From: Candidatus Rikenella faecigallinarum
GTDB lineage: Bacteria; Bacteroidota; Bacteroidia; Bacteroidales; Rikenellaceae
Length of the DNA stretch: 42,174 nt
Assembly: GCA_019113395.1 (NCBI GenBank)
Contig: DXHL01000002.1
Location: 1-42,174, forward strand
Direction of reading: 5' to 3'
Part shown: in pieces, positions 17,233-25,728 of the stretch
Layout: each line of letters begins with the position of its first letter
How positions within the stretch are numbered: the stretch's first letter is position 1
Made by a program: the position numbers and the translations under genes
The notes under the pieces: model-generated
Database searches by the model: none
The model's input: only the letters and a program-made list of their open reading frames with translations
Told to the model about the DNA's origin: nothing

Positions 17233-17811
17233 TTGGAACCCTTCTGCACGCTTCACAACCGCCGCTTCGAACTCTATATCCCGGCCGAGACCATCCATCG
17301 GGCCATTACCCGGGTGGCGGAGCAAATCAACCAAGACTATACCAATATCGTGCGACCGCTCCTGCTGGTCACCCTGAGCGGTGCAGTAGTTTTCGGTGGA
17401 GAGCTCTTCCGGCAGCTCCGCGGGCCATTTGAAATCGCCTTTGTGAAACTGGCCTCCTACGGCGCCGGAACCACCTCGTCGGGAGTCGTTTCGGTGGATG
17501 TGCCGCTGACGGCCGATGTGCGCGGACGCGACGTACTGATTGCCGAAGATGTGGTCGATACCGGCACTACCATTCACCGCCTGCGGGATATGCTGAACGA
17601 GTGCGGAGCGCGCAGCATACGGGTGGCTACGCTGCTGCTCAAACCCGACATCTACTACCATCGTCCCGAACGCCCCAACCCGATGCCCATCGACTATGTG
17701 GCTCTGGAGTCCGAACCGAAATTTATTGTCGGCTACGGCATGGATTACGACGAACAGGGGAGAAACCTCGGGGCGCTGTACACCTTATGCGAAGAGAAAA
17801 CCCATGAATAA
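17233..17811 (+). CDS. hpt: Hypoxanthine phosphoribosyltransferase (TTG start)
   Basis: The enzyme transfers the ribose-phosphate of PRPP to hypoxanthine or guanine in purine salvage. The 192-residue protein has FELYIPAETIHRAI and LLVTLSGAVVFGGEL near the N terminus and the PRPP loop VLIAEDVVDTGTTI. Between the promoter box at 17188-17195 and the first conserved residues there is no in-frame ATG; TTG at 17233 is the only sensible start, giving EPFCTLHNRRFELYIP. The last eight bases overlap queE (ATG 17804), so the two are cotranslated. Confidence 0.92.
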   Translation: MEPFCTLHNRRFELYIPAETIHRAITRVAEQINQDYTNIVRPLLLVTLSGAVVFGGELFRQLRGPFEIAFVKLASYGAGTTSSGVVSVDVPLTADVRGRDVLIAEDVVDTGTTIHRLRDMLNECGARSIRVATLLLKPDIYYHRPERPNPMPIDYVALESEPKFIVGYGMDYDEQGRNLGALYTLCEEKTHE

Positions 17812-18436
17812 CGAACTATACGAGCTGTTGGAGGGTGGCCGTCTGCTGCCGCTGGTCGAAGACTTTTACACCATTCAGGGCGAGGGGTACCATGCCGGAA
17901 AACCGGCCTACTTCATCCGCCTCGGAGGGTGTGATGTGGGGTGTCGCTGGTGCGATGCCAAGTTTACCTGGAACGCCAAACTCTATCCTCCGACCCCCAT
18001 TACCGAGGTTGTGGAGCGTGCTGCGGCGCTGCCCGCTCAGGCCATCGTCATTACGGGCGGCGAACCGACCCTCTATCCGCTGGAACCACTGACGGAGGCG
18101 CTCAAGGCACGCGGACTGGAGATATTTATCGAGACCTCGGGTACCCATCCGCTGTCGGGCCTCATCGACTGGGTGTGCCTCTCACCCAAACGCCAGCAAC
18201 CGCCCCTCAAGAGCGTACTCGAACGGGCCGATGAGTTGAAAGTCATCATCGAAACGGCAGACGACATTGCCTGGGCCGAAGAGAATGCACGGGCCGTTCG
18301 CACCGACTGCCGGCTCTACCTCCAACCCGAATGGAGCCAATACCAAGCGATTACACCCCTTCTGGTCGAGTATGCCAAGGCGCATCCGCAGTGGAACATC
18401 TCGATTCAGAGCCATAAATTCATGCACATTCCTTAA
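17804..18436 (+). CDS. queE: 7-carboxy-7-deazaguanine synthase
   Basis: QueE is a radical SAM enzyme converting 6-carboxytetrahydropterin to 7-carboxy-7-deazaguanine on the route to queuosine. The 211-residue protein has DFYTIQGEGYHAGKPAYFIRL and the cluster motif C43-x3-C47-x2-C50 (GGCDVGCRWCDAKFTWN), then the SAM-binding ITGGEPTLYPL. ATG 17804 sits inside the end of the previous gene. queA lies about 4.4 kb away on the other strand; no queC, queD or queF is in the window. Confidence 0.96.
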   Translation: MNNELYELLEGGRLLPLVEDFYTIQGEGYHAGKPAYFIRLGGCDVGCRWCDAKFTWNAKLYPPTPITEVVERAAALPAQAIVITGGEPTLYPLEPLTEALKARGLEIFIETSGTHPLSGLIDWVCLSPKRQQPPLKSVLERADELKVIIETADDIAWAEENARAVRTDCRLYLQPEWSQYQAITPLLVEYAKAHPQWNISIQSHKFMHIP

Positions 18437-18445
18437 TCCTACCGT

Positions 18446-19237
18446 ATGTTTACCTTTCAGGAGTTTTCGGATTTTGTTCAGTCGCTGACCCCGACCATTC
18501 GCACCATTATCGACAAATACATCGGTCAGGTGCAGGTCGATTACAAAGCGGACCATTCGCCCGTCACCCAGGCCGACCGCGAAATCGAACAATACATTGT
18601 CTCACAAATCGAAGCGCGCTTCCCGGGTGGAGTTATCGTGGGCGAAGAGAGCGGCACACACGCTGCCTCTGCGGCTCGTTCGACCGACGAACCGCTCGTG
18701 GAGTGGGTCGTGGACCCGATTGACGGGACGAAGAGTTTTATTCACGGGGTGCCGCTGTTTGCTACGCTTATCGGGGTGATGGTGGACGGCGAGGCGGTTT
18801 ACGGCGCCATTTACAATCCGCTGCTGAATGACCTGGTCGTAGGGGACAATACCGTAGCCTTGTGGAACGGTCGACCGACACGAATGCGCCCGTGCCCGGA
18901 ACTGAGCCGCGCCACACTCCTGACTACCGACATTCCGGATATTGCCAAACACCGCGACCTGCCTGCCTTTATGCAGCTGGTAGGGCAGTGCCGCCTGCTG
19001 CGTACCTGGGGCGATGCCTATGGCTATTTCCTGTTGGCCACCGGACGCGGAGACATTATGGTGGACCCGATTATGAGCCGTTGGGACCTGGTGGCGCTGA
19101 TTCCGGTGATTCGGGGTGCCGGCGGGGTCATCACGGACTACTACGGCGGAGAGCCTGCCACGGCGGACTCAATTGTAGCCTCGTGTGCGGAGCTGCATGG
19201 CGAGGTGCTCGCTCTGCTCAACCGCGCGACGAAATAA
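18446..19237 (+). CDS. Inositol monophosphatase family protein, possible histidinol-phosphatase (HisN type)
   Basis: The 263-residue protein belongs to the Mg-dependent inositol-monophosphatase superfamily. Metal ligands are in GEESG (66-70) and DPIDGTKSF (Asp90, Asp93). The C-terminal run with TWGDAYGYFLLATGRGDIMV followed by DP is what I recall from actinobacterial HisN histidinol-phosphatases, so that activity is the best guess; a general sugar-phosphate phosphatase is the alternative. It starts nine bases after queE and is the last gene before a 36-bp palindrome. Confidence 0.88.
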   Translation: MFTFQEFSDFVQSLTPTIRTIIDKYIGQVQVDYKADHSPVTQADREIEQYIVSQIEARFPGGVIVGEESGTHAASAARSTDEPLVEWVVDPIDGTKSFIHGVPLFATLIGVMVDGEAVYGAIYNPLLNDLVVGDNTVALWNGRPTRMRPCPELSRATLLTTDIPDIAKHRDLPAFMQLVGQCRLLRTWGDAYGYFLLATGRGDIMVDPIMSRWDLVALIPVIRGAGGVITDYYGGEPATADSIVASCAELHGEVLALLNRATK

Positions 19238-19263
19238 TCGCGACCGCTTGCCATAACATACAG

Positions 19264-19299
19264 GAAGGCCTGTGAAATCCATGGATTTCACAGGCCTTC
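19264..19299. terminator. Perfect 36-bp palindrome between convergent genes
   Basis: GAAGGCCTGTGAAATCCA is followed directly by its reverse complement. It separates the phosphatase gene (+) from tRNA-Pro (-). There is no T tract on either side, so it may act as a 3'-end stabiliser or a factor-assisted terminator. Confidence 0.8.
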
Positions 19300-19310
19300 T
19301 CGGTTGTGTG

Positions 19311-19385
19311 TCGGGGTACCAGGATTCGAACCTGGGACCCCCTGCTCCCAAAGCAGGTGCGCTAACCGGACTGCGCTACACCCCG
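19311..19385 (-). tRNA. tRNA-Pro (anticodon TGG)
   Basis: The 75-base cloverleaf begins CGGGGTG and pairs with TACCCCG before the discriminator A. The anticodon stem-loop is CTGCT-TTGGGAG-CAG with anticodon TGG, and the T arm is CCAGG-TTCGAAT-CCTGG. CCA is not encoded. A very good promoter lies about 12 bases upstream. Confidence 0.97.
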
Positions 19386-19396
19386 TAATCACGGCG

Positions 19397-19426
19397 CAAA
19401 GGTAACACATTCTCACAATTTCCCAA
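19397..19426 (-). promoter_or_regulatory. Promoter of tRNA-Pro
   Basis: On the minus strand TTG (19424-19426), exactly 19 bases, then TACCTTTG (19404-19397), ending 11 bases before the mature tRNA. It is the cleanest example of the window's promoter consensus. Confidence 0.85.
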
Positions 19427-19491
19427 GCACCGCCACTAAAATTCCCCCTCGCCAGCCCTTTGAAAGCCCACAGCACCCGACTGCAGCGTTT

Positions 19492-21102
19492 TTAGAACGG
19501 AGGCTCTCCCTCGAATCCACTACCGGCACCCGCCAAAGCCCCTCCCAACGGCGATGGAGCGCCGCCCGCTTCGGTCGTGGCCACACGACCCGAAGCGTCG
19601 AAATCGCTGTCGAAACCGCTCGACTCAATCATATTGTATCCCCCCGCAGCACCGGACGAAATACCGGCAAATCCAGTATCGTCCCAATCCACGAACTTGG
19701 CCTGTTCGCTGCGGAAACGCAACTTAATCGTATCCACCGCCCCGTTACGGTGCTTGGCCACGATAATTTCGGCCAGTCCCTGCGTCGGATTGCCATCCTC
19801 GTCCACCGTCATCCCGTAGTACTCCGGACGGTGGATAAAAGCCACAATATCAGCATCCTGTTCAATGGCTCCCGATTCACGCAGGTCGGAGAGTTGGGGT
19901 CGTTTCGTCCCGCCGCGCGCTTCGACATTACGGCTCAACTGCGACAGCGCCAGTATCGGCACATCCAGTTCCTTGGCAATCGCCTTCAGGGTACGCGAAA
20001 TCGTAGCCACCTCCTGCTCACGGTTCCCCCGCATATCGGTCGTGCCGACGGTCATCAGCTGCAGGTAGTCGATAATCACCAGCTCGATATTGTGTTGTGC
20101 CTTGAGACGACGCACCTTCGACCGAAATTCGTAGATGGAGAGGGCCGGCGTATCGTCGATAAACATCTGAGCCGCAGCCAACGGTTTGATGGCATTTTCG
20201 AGGTGAGCCCACTCGTCGGGCGAGAGTTTCCCGTTTTTGATGTTGTGGGAGTCGAGCCCCGATTCGCCGATAATCAGACGGGTCATCAACTGCACGGCAC
20301 TCATTTCCAACGAGAAAACCGCCACGGCCTTCTGATAATCAACCGAAATATTCCGCGCCATGGTCAGCACAAAGGCCGTTTTCCCCATAGCCGGACGAGC
20401 CGCAATAATCACCAAATCGGAGGGCTGCCACCCGAGCGTCAAACGGTCAAGGTCGGCAAAACCGCTGGGTACTCCGTTCAATCCGTCGGGTTTCTGAGCC
20501 GCCTCCTCGATTTTGTCCATCGCCTTTTTGACAATGTCACGCGCACTCTGCACATCGCGCCGAATATTTCCCTCGGCAATCACAAAGATGGACTGTTCGG
20601 CCTGATTAATCAGCTCTTCCACGTCTATCGAATCGTCGAACGACTGCTTCTGAATCTCGGTCGAGGCGGCAATCAACTGACGCTGTACATACTTCTGCGC
20701 CACGATTTTGGCGTGGAACTCCAGGTGAGCCGCCGAACCCACCTTTTGGGTCAGCTCCGCCAGATAAGCCGGCCCGCCCACCTGAGCCAGCTGCCCCTTT
20801 TTCTGGAGCTGCTGCCCGACGGTATAGAGGTCAATCGGTTCGATACGCGCCGAAAGGTCCAGAATAGCCTGATAAATCATCTGGTGCGCCTCGCGGTAGA
20901 ACGACTCGGGCACCAAAATCTCCTGAATCCCCAGAATGGCGTGTTTTTCGAGCATCAGAGCCCCCAACACCGCCTCCTCCAATTCCACGGCCTGCGGCGG
21001 GGTAACCCCCATCTGCTGGCTGACGGCCGTTATCTCCTGCGTCTTTTTTCGGCGCGTCGCTACCTTTTTGGCTTCCGCGTCTTGCTGTTTGTATTCTGCC
21101 AT
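19492..21102 (-). CDS. dnaB: Replicative DNA helicase
   Basis: DnaB is the hexameric 5'-3' helicase of the replication fork. The 536-residue protein has an N-terminal domain (about 30-140, PQAVELEEAVLGALMLEKHA), a linker, and a RecA-like motor with Walker A ARPAMGKT (235-242), the LVIIDYLQLM Walker B segment and the LSQLSRNVEARG region. No intein is present. The C terminus is a Gly/Ala-rich tail ending GFEGEPPF, resembling the acidic PF tip of SSB. The first 43 bases overlap the end of the ygiQ-type gene. It is the last protein gene of queA-ygiQ-dnaB. Confidence 0.97.
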   Translation of the reverse strand: MAEYKQQDAEAKKVATRRKKTQEITAVSQQMGVTPPQAVELEEAVLGALMLEKHAILGIQEILVPESFYREAHQMIYQAILDLSARIEPIDLYTVGQQLQKKGQLAQVGGPAYLAELTQKVGSAAHLEFHAKIVAQKYVQRQLIAASTEIQKQSFDDSIDVEELINQAEQSIFVIAEGNIRRDVQSARDIVKKAMDKIEEAAQKPDGLNGVPSGFADLDRLTLGWQPSDLVIIAARPAMGKTAFVLTMARNISVDYQKAVAVFSLEMSAVQLMTRLIIGESGLDSHNIKNGKLSPDEWAHLENAIKPLAAAQMFIDDTPALSIYEFRSKVRRLKAQHNIELVIIDYLQLMTVGTTDMRGNREQEVATISRTLKAIAKELDVPILALSQLSRNVEARGGTKRPQLSDLRESGAIEQDADIVAFIHRPEYYGMTVDEDGNPTQGLAEIIVAKHRNGAVDTIKLRFRSEQAKFVDWDDTGFAGISSGAAGGYNMIESSGFDSDFDASGRVATTEAGGAPSPLGGALAGAGSGFEGEPPF

Positions 21103-22862
21103 GGTCTTTTGTATTCTCGTTTAGCACCCTTCCCGACACGACTGCCATCACCCGAAAGCTTCTTGTACCAAAAGAAATAGGCCTTCTGCCGCTCCTTTTC
21201 CTCACGGGTGCGTGCCACGTAGAGCTTTTCGCCCGTATAGGGATTCATCCCCGTGTAGAACATCACTGAACTGAGGGTCATCGGCGTCGGGGTGAGGTCC
21301 TGCACCTGCTCCAGTCGGAAATTCAGCCGTCGGGTCGCCTCGGCCAACTGCTTCATGTCGGCTTCCGTACACCCCGGATGGCTCGAAATGAAATAGGGTA
21401 TCAACTGGTAGGGCAGTCCTTCGCGGGCACAAATACCGCGAAACCGTTCGTTGAGCTGCTCGAAGAGCCGAAACGACGGTTTGCGCATCAGGGCCAGCAC
21501 GCGGTCCGAGGTGTGTTCCGGCGCCACCTTCAGGCGGCCGCTGGTATGGTACTTGACCACCTCGTCCAGGTAGGGCGAGTCGTCGAACAGGTCGTACCGA
21601 ATGCCGCTCCCGATATAGGCACGCTTAATACCCTTCATCCCCCGTATGGTCCGATAGAGCTGCAACAGCGGGCGATGGTCATTGTTCAAATTTGGGCAAA
21701 CTTTCGGGAATATACAAGAGGGACGGCTGCACTTGGCGCACGCCGCACGGTTGCGCCCCTCCATCCGATACATGTTGGCCGAGGGACCCCCGATGTCCGA
21801 CAGATTGCCCCGAAAATCGGCCATGCGGGTAATCTGCTCCACCTCGCGCAAAATCGAGGCTTCGCTGCGCGAACTGATAAACTTCCCCTGATGCGCCGAA
21901 ATCGTACAGAAACTGCACCCGCCGAAACACCCGCGGTGCATATTGACCGAGTGTTTTATCATTTCGTAGGCGCTGATGGTACCTTTTCCCTGATACCGCG
22001 GGTGAGGCAGACGCGTATAGGGGAGGTCGAAGCTGTGGTCTATCTCTACCTCCGTCAGGTAAGGGTAGGGCGGATTGACCACCACATACCGGTCCCCTGT
22101 CTTTTCCACCAACACCTGCGCCTCCATCTTGTTGGATTCGGTTTCGATGCGGGTAAAGTTCTCCCCGAACCGTTCAGGCGAGGCAAGGCACTCTTCGTAG
22201 GAGTGAAGCAGCAGCGCCCCTTCGGGCACACGGTCCGAGAGGTAGGCCACCTGTCCCAGGCGCGTGAGGCGTTTGAGATTGAAGCCGTTATGCAGCGCTC
22301 GGGCAATCTCGACAATCACACGGTCGCCCATGCCGTAGGTCAGCAAGTCGGCACCGCTCTCGACCAGGAACGACGGCCGCAGTCGGTCCTGCCAGTAGTC
22401 GTAATGGGTCAGCCGCCGCAACGAGGCCTCGATACCGCCGATAATCACCGGCACGCCGGGATACAACCGTTTCAGGATTTGGGTATAGACAATCGTAGGA
22501 TAGTCAGGCCGTTGTCCCGCCCGTCCGCCTGCCGTGTAAGCGTCGTCCGAGCGCAGCCGACGGGTCGCGGTGTAGTGGTTCACCATGGAGTCCATAGCCC
22601 CGGCCGTCACCCCGAAAAAGAGACGCGGTTTGCCGAGTTTGCGGAAATCGCGCAGGTCGTCCCGCCAGTTGGGCTGCGGGACGACCGCCACCCGATACCC
22701 CTCGGCCTCGAGCAACCGACCGATAACGGCAGCCCCAAAGGCCGGGTGGTCGATATAGGCATCACCCGTGAAGAGGATGACATCCAGCTCATCCCATCCG
22801 CGTGCCGCCACCTCTTTGGCCGAGGTGGGCAGAAAACGATTCATATGGTGTGTATCGGACAT
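21060..22862 (-). CDS. YgiQ family radical SAM protein
   Basis: The 600-residue protein belongs to the YgiQ (UPF0313) family of radical SAM enzymes, whose reaction is not known. It has an N-terminal B12-binding-like domain (VILFTGDAYIDHPAFG) and a radical SAM motif with spacing CxxxCxxC at Cys312, Cys316 and Cys319 (HRGCFGGCSFC). The C-terminal part includes HTSDRVLALMRKPS and a basic tail. The start is 21 bases after queA, and its last 43 bases overlap dnaB in another frame. A second Met at residue 7 could be the true start. Confidence 0.94.
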   Translation of the reverse strand: MSDTHHMNRFLPTSAKEVAARGWDELDVILFTGDAYIDHPAFGAAVIGRLLEAEGYRVAVVPQPNWRDDLRDFRKLGKPRLFFGVTAGAMDSMVNHYTATRRLRSDDAYTAGGRAGQRPDYPTIVYTQILKRLYPGVPVIIGGIEASLRRLTHYDYWQDRLRPSFLVESGADLLTYGMGDRVIVEIARALHNGFNLKRLTRLGQVAYLSDRVPEGALLLHSYEECLASPERFGENFTRIETESNKMEAQVLVEKTGDRYVVVNPPYPYLTEVEIDHSFDLPYTRLPHPRYQGKGTISAYEMIKHSVNMHRGCFGGCSFCTISAHQGKFISSRSEASILREVEQITRMADFRGNLSDIGGPSANMYRMEGRNRAACAKCSRPSCIFPKVCPNLNNDHRPLLQLYRTIRGMKGIKRAYIGSGIRYDLFDDSPYLDEVVKYHTSGRLKVAPEHTSDRVLALMRKPSFRLFEQLNERFRGICAREGLPYQLIPYFISSHPGCTEADMKQLAEATRRLNFRLEQVQDLTPTPMTLSSVMFYTGMNPYTGEKLYVARTREEKERQKAYFFWYKKLSGDGSRVGKGAKREYKRPWQNTNSKTRKPKR

Positions 22863-22883
22863 GAAGCAAATATCTCGAAATGC

Positions 22884-24086
22884 CTACGGCAACAGCAGCG
22901 ACGAGTCACCGTAGCTGAGGAAACGGAAATCGTGGTCCAAAGCGTATGCGTAGATATCCCGCCACCGTTCCCCCACCAGGGCCGAAATGAGGAGCAACAG
23001 GGTACTTTTCGGCTGGTGGAAGTTGGTAATCAGCCCCCGCACCGTGCGCCACCGATAGCCCGGGGTAATCATGATTTCGGTAGCCGAATGGAGTGTTGTG
23101 AGCCCCTGCGCCCGCATCCAGCGGGCCAGTGCCGCCAACGGTTCCGAGGCGTTTTCGGCCGTTGCCCCGTTGCGGTAGGCCTCCCACTGGCCGACGGTAC
23201 GGTCTGGTGCCGCATCGCCCGAGAAGAGTACCCGTTCGCCCAGCACTGCCAGCGACTCCAGGGTCCGCACCGACGTGGTCCCCACCGCCACGACACGCCT
23301 TTCGCGCGCTGCCGCGGCCAGTTTGTCGAGCGTATCCAGCGTCACCTGGAAAAACTCCGTATGCATATGGTGTTCCCGCGCATCGGCCGTCTTCACGGGT
23401 AAAAAGGTACCCGCCCCCACATGGAGCGTCACTTCGGCCGTATCGAACCCGTGCTGCGGCAGGGCCCCGATTATCTCGGGCGTAAAGTGCAGCCCCGCCG
23501 TCGGAGCCGCCACCGACCCCTCCCACCGCGAATAGACCGTCTGATAACGCACCGTATCAATCTCCTCGCTCTCGCGGCAGAGATAGGGCGGAATCGGCGT
23601 CCGTCCCAACAATTCCAACAACTGCCCGAAGGTATGGCCCGAACTCCAGCGGAAACACACCACATCCTCCCCTTCTGCCACTGCCCGCTCGGCCGTCAGG
23701 CTTCCCCCCTCGTAGTCAATTACCAAAGAACCCTCTTTCCACTTTTTGGCATTCCCCACAATGCAGTGCCACGTGCAACGCCCCGTCACCGCAAAGGCCC
23801 GTTCGTAATCGGCCGGGTCGCACGGTTCGAGACAGAATATCTCAATTCGCGCACCCGTTGCCTTGTGAAATAACAACCGTGCCCGAATCACCTTCGTATT
23901 ATTGAACACCACCAACGCCCCAGCCGGCAAATATTCCATCAAATGGCTAAACCGACTCTCGCCGATGGTTCCCCCGCGATAGACCAATAATTTGGAGGCT
24001 GCCCGCTCGGCCAACGGGAACCGCGCTATGCGTTCGTCGGGCAGTGGGTAGTCGAAATCCGCAATCGATATTGCCTTCTCCATCAA
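22884..24086 (-). CDS. queA: S-adenosylmethionine:tRNA ribosyltransferase-isomerase
   Basis: QueA moves the ribosyl group of SAM onto preQ1 in tRNA, forming epoxyqueuosine. The 400-residue cytoplasmic protein has FDYPLPDERIARFPL, the AAPTAGLHFTPE motif, a HVGAGTFLPVK segment and a C-terminal ITNFHQPKSTLLLL. It is somewhat longer than the 340-360 residues of E. coli-type enzymes, as I recall for several Bacteroidota. It heads the operon with ygiQ and dnaB and is divergent from the Smr gene with overlapping promoters. Confidence 0.97.
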   Translation of the reverse strand: MMEKAISIADFDYPLPDERIARFPLAERAASKLLVYRGGTIGESRFSHLMEYLPAGALVVFNNTKVIRARLLFHKATGARIEIFCLEPCDPADYERAFAVTGRCTWHCIVGNAKKWKEGSLVIDYEGGSLTAERAVAEGEDVVCFRWSSGHTFGQLLELLGRTPIPPYLCRESEEIDTVRYQTVYSRWEGSVAAPTAGLHFTPEIIGALPQHGFDTAEVTLHVGAGTFLPVKTADAREHHMHTEFFQVTLDTLDKLAAAARERRVVAVGTTSVRTLESLAVLGERVLFSGDAAPDRTVGQWEAYRNGATAENASEPLAALARWMRAQGLTTLHSATEIMITPGYRWRTVRGLITNFHQPKSTLLLLISALVGERWRDIYAYALDHDFRFLSYGDSSLLLP

Positions 24087-24100
24087 AACCGTTAAATTTG
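24071..24100 (+). promoter_or_regulatory. Promoter of the DUF2027-Smr gene
   Basis: TTG at 24071-24073, a 19-base spacer, then a perfect TAAATTTG at 24093-24100. The -33 element lies inside the queA coding start. The predicted transcript begins about 14 bases before the ATG. Confidence 0.8.
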
Positions 24101-24102
24101 TG

Positions 24103-24110
24103 CAAATTTA
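24103..24110 (-). promoter_or_regulatory. -7 promoter box of queA
   Basis: The minus strand reads TAAATTTG, a perfect match, 17 bases upstream of the queA ATG. It mirrors the plus-strand box two bases away. Confidence 0.65.
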
Positions 24111-24120
24111 GCGATAAACT

Positions 24121-25332
24121 ATGATTAAAGCAGGAAGCCGTGTGAAATTCGTCTCCGATACGGGTGTAGGCATTGTGCGCTCGATTAAGGGCAACATGGC
24201 CTACGTCGAAGTGGAGGACGGTTTCGAGATTCCGGCGCTCATCAGCGATATTGTGGAGGTGGAAATCGAGGAGGAGAATGCCGCCATCGTGAAAATCGGG
24301 CCGAGCGACCCGAAACCCTCGGCAGGCGGACAGGCAGCCTCACCCAGCGATGGAACACCTAAAAAGCAAAAGGCTACGGTGCGGGGGCTGAACAACTACG
24401 GAAAAGTATCCCTCACGGACGATTACGAGGACGATGAACCGATAGACCTTTCGCGGCTGCGTCGCTCGTATGCCAAGCAGGCCGAAGAGGAGGTGGATCG
24501 TACACCCGCAGCTCCCGAAAAGGCTCCCTGGGAGGAGACCGACTATCTGGTAAAACTCCTTTTTGTCCCGACCGCCGAGAGCGATAAGCCCGCCGAAACG
24601 GCCGACCTCGAAGCGTGGTTGGTCAATGACAGCAGCTACAGCCTTTTCTACCACATCGCCCGTCGCGAACAGCGCGGCGGAGGTACCTTTGTGCGAACCA
24701 TTGACAGCGGCACGCTTGCGGCCAACTCCAAACAGAAGGTCAAACTCTACCGACGGGCCGAACTGGCCGAAATATCGACCCTCCACATCAGCCTGCTGCC
24801 CTACAAGGCGACGGCTTTTGTGCCGCGCGCCGTCGAGGCCTTCGACCTGGAGCTCCATCCGCTGAAGTTCGTGCGGCCGGCCAATTTTGTCGAAAACGAC
24901 TACTTTGACGCTCCGGCGCTGGAATTTACGCTGGCCTCGTCGGACGAGGAGTCCAACGACGCTGCTCCGGTGATTCCGACCCCGACTCCAAAACCTGCGC
25001 AAAAACTCGTGCACACCCCGGCTCCGAAAAAATCGAGCCGTGACGAGGAGGTGATTGACCTGCACGCCGAGGCCATTCTCGACTCGACGGAGGGGATGTC
25101 CCCGGGTGAGATTTTACAGGCTCAACTGGCGCGGTTCAGCGTAGCGTTGGAGGGAGCCGTAAAGAGTGGGGGAGCCGCTCCCAAACGGATGGTCTTTATC
25201 CACGGGGTGGGCAAAGGCAAATTGCGTTACGAAATCGAAAAACTGCTCAAACGCAGCTATCCGAAGCTGCGATACCAGGATGCCTCGTTCGGCGAGTACG
25301 GTTACGGGGCCGTGATGGTATTTTTGAGATAA
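24121..25332 (+). CDS. DUF2027 and Smr domain-containing protein
   Basis: The 403-residue protein has an N-terminal region (1-60) with GSRVKFVSDTGVGIVRSI, resembling the small barrel of MutS2-like proteins, a DUF2027 middle domain (about 140-280, beta-rich, YSLFYHIARREQRGGGTF) and a C-terminal Smr domain (about 315-403) with VIDLHAE and MVFIHGVGKGKLRYEIEK. Smr domains cut branched DNA or RNA; in MutS2 the domain acts on colliding ribosomes or recombination intermediates. No MutS ATPase is present, so the role here is open. It is cytoplasmic; acidic linkers join the domains. Confidence 0.9.
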   Translation: MIKAGSRVKFVSDTGVGIVRSIKGNMAYVEVEDGFEIPALISDIVEVEIEEENAAIVKIGPSDPKPSAGGQAASPSDGTPKKQKATVRGLNNYGKVSLTDDYEDDEPIDLSRLRRSYAKQAEEEVDRTPAAPEKAPWEETDYLVKLLFVPTAESDKPAETADLEAWLVNDSSYSLFYHIARREQRGGGTFVRTIDSGTLAANSKQKVKLYRRAELAEISTLHISLLPYKATAFVPRAVEAFDLELHPLKFVRPANFVENDYFDAPALEFTLASSDEESNDAAPVIPTPTPKPAQKLVHTPAPKKSSRDEEVIDLHAEAILDSTEGMSPGEILQAQLARFSVALEGAVKSGGAAPKRMVFIHGVGKGKLRYEIEKLLKRSYPKLRYQDASFGEYGYGAVMVFLR

Positions 25333-25345
25333 AATACCCGGGACA

Positions 25346-25720
25346 ATGCAATATATAGCGGATAAAGAACTGATAGCAGCATGTGGACTCTACTGTGGGA
25401 CTTGTCGAGCGTATCGCAAACAAAAATGTCCCGGCTGTTCATCCCCGCAAAAAGAGGCTGCATGGTGTAAACTGCGCTCATGCTGTCTCCAAAAAGGGAT
25501 TCAAACATGTGCCGAATGCAACGAATACGGTAGCGAGACATCACGCCCACTGCGTGACTGCCGTAAATTCAACAACCCAATAGGTAAACTTTTCGGTATT
25601 ATCTTCCGTTCTGACCGCCATGGCTGCATCGAACGGATTCGCAAAGTGGGTTCCGAAACATTCGTACAAGAGATGGCCGAGGCAGGCTGCTACAATCGCC
25701 CGGTGACTGGGCGAAAATAA
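25346..25720 (+). CDS. DUF3795 domain-containing cysteine-rich protein
   Basis: The 124-residue protein has a typical DUF3795 start, ELIAACGLYCGTCRAYR, followed by CPGCSSPQ, a Cys-rich CKLRSCCLQKGIQTCAECNEY and a helical tail. About ten cysteines in CxxC-like pairs suggest bound metal, probably zinc or an iron-sulfur cluster. Function is unknown. It starts 13 bases after the Smr gene, and the RNase P RNA begins about eight bases after its stop. Confidence 0.88.
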   Translation: MQYIADKELIAACGLYCGTCRAYRKQKCPGCSSPQKEAAWCKLRSCCLQKGIQTCAECNEYGSETSRPLRDCRKFNNPIGKLFGIIFRSDRHGCIERIRKVGSETFVQEMAEAGCYNRPVTGRK

Positions 25721-25728
25721 AAACATAT

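Noticed and set aside
21378-23402. Long plus-strand open frame (674 codons) opposite ygiQ and the end of queA
   Set aside because: It spans two real genes on the other strand and carries no family motif.
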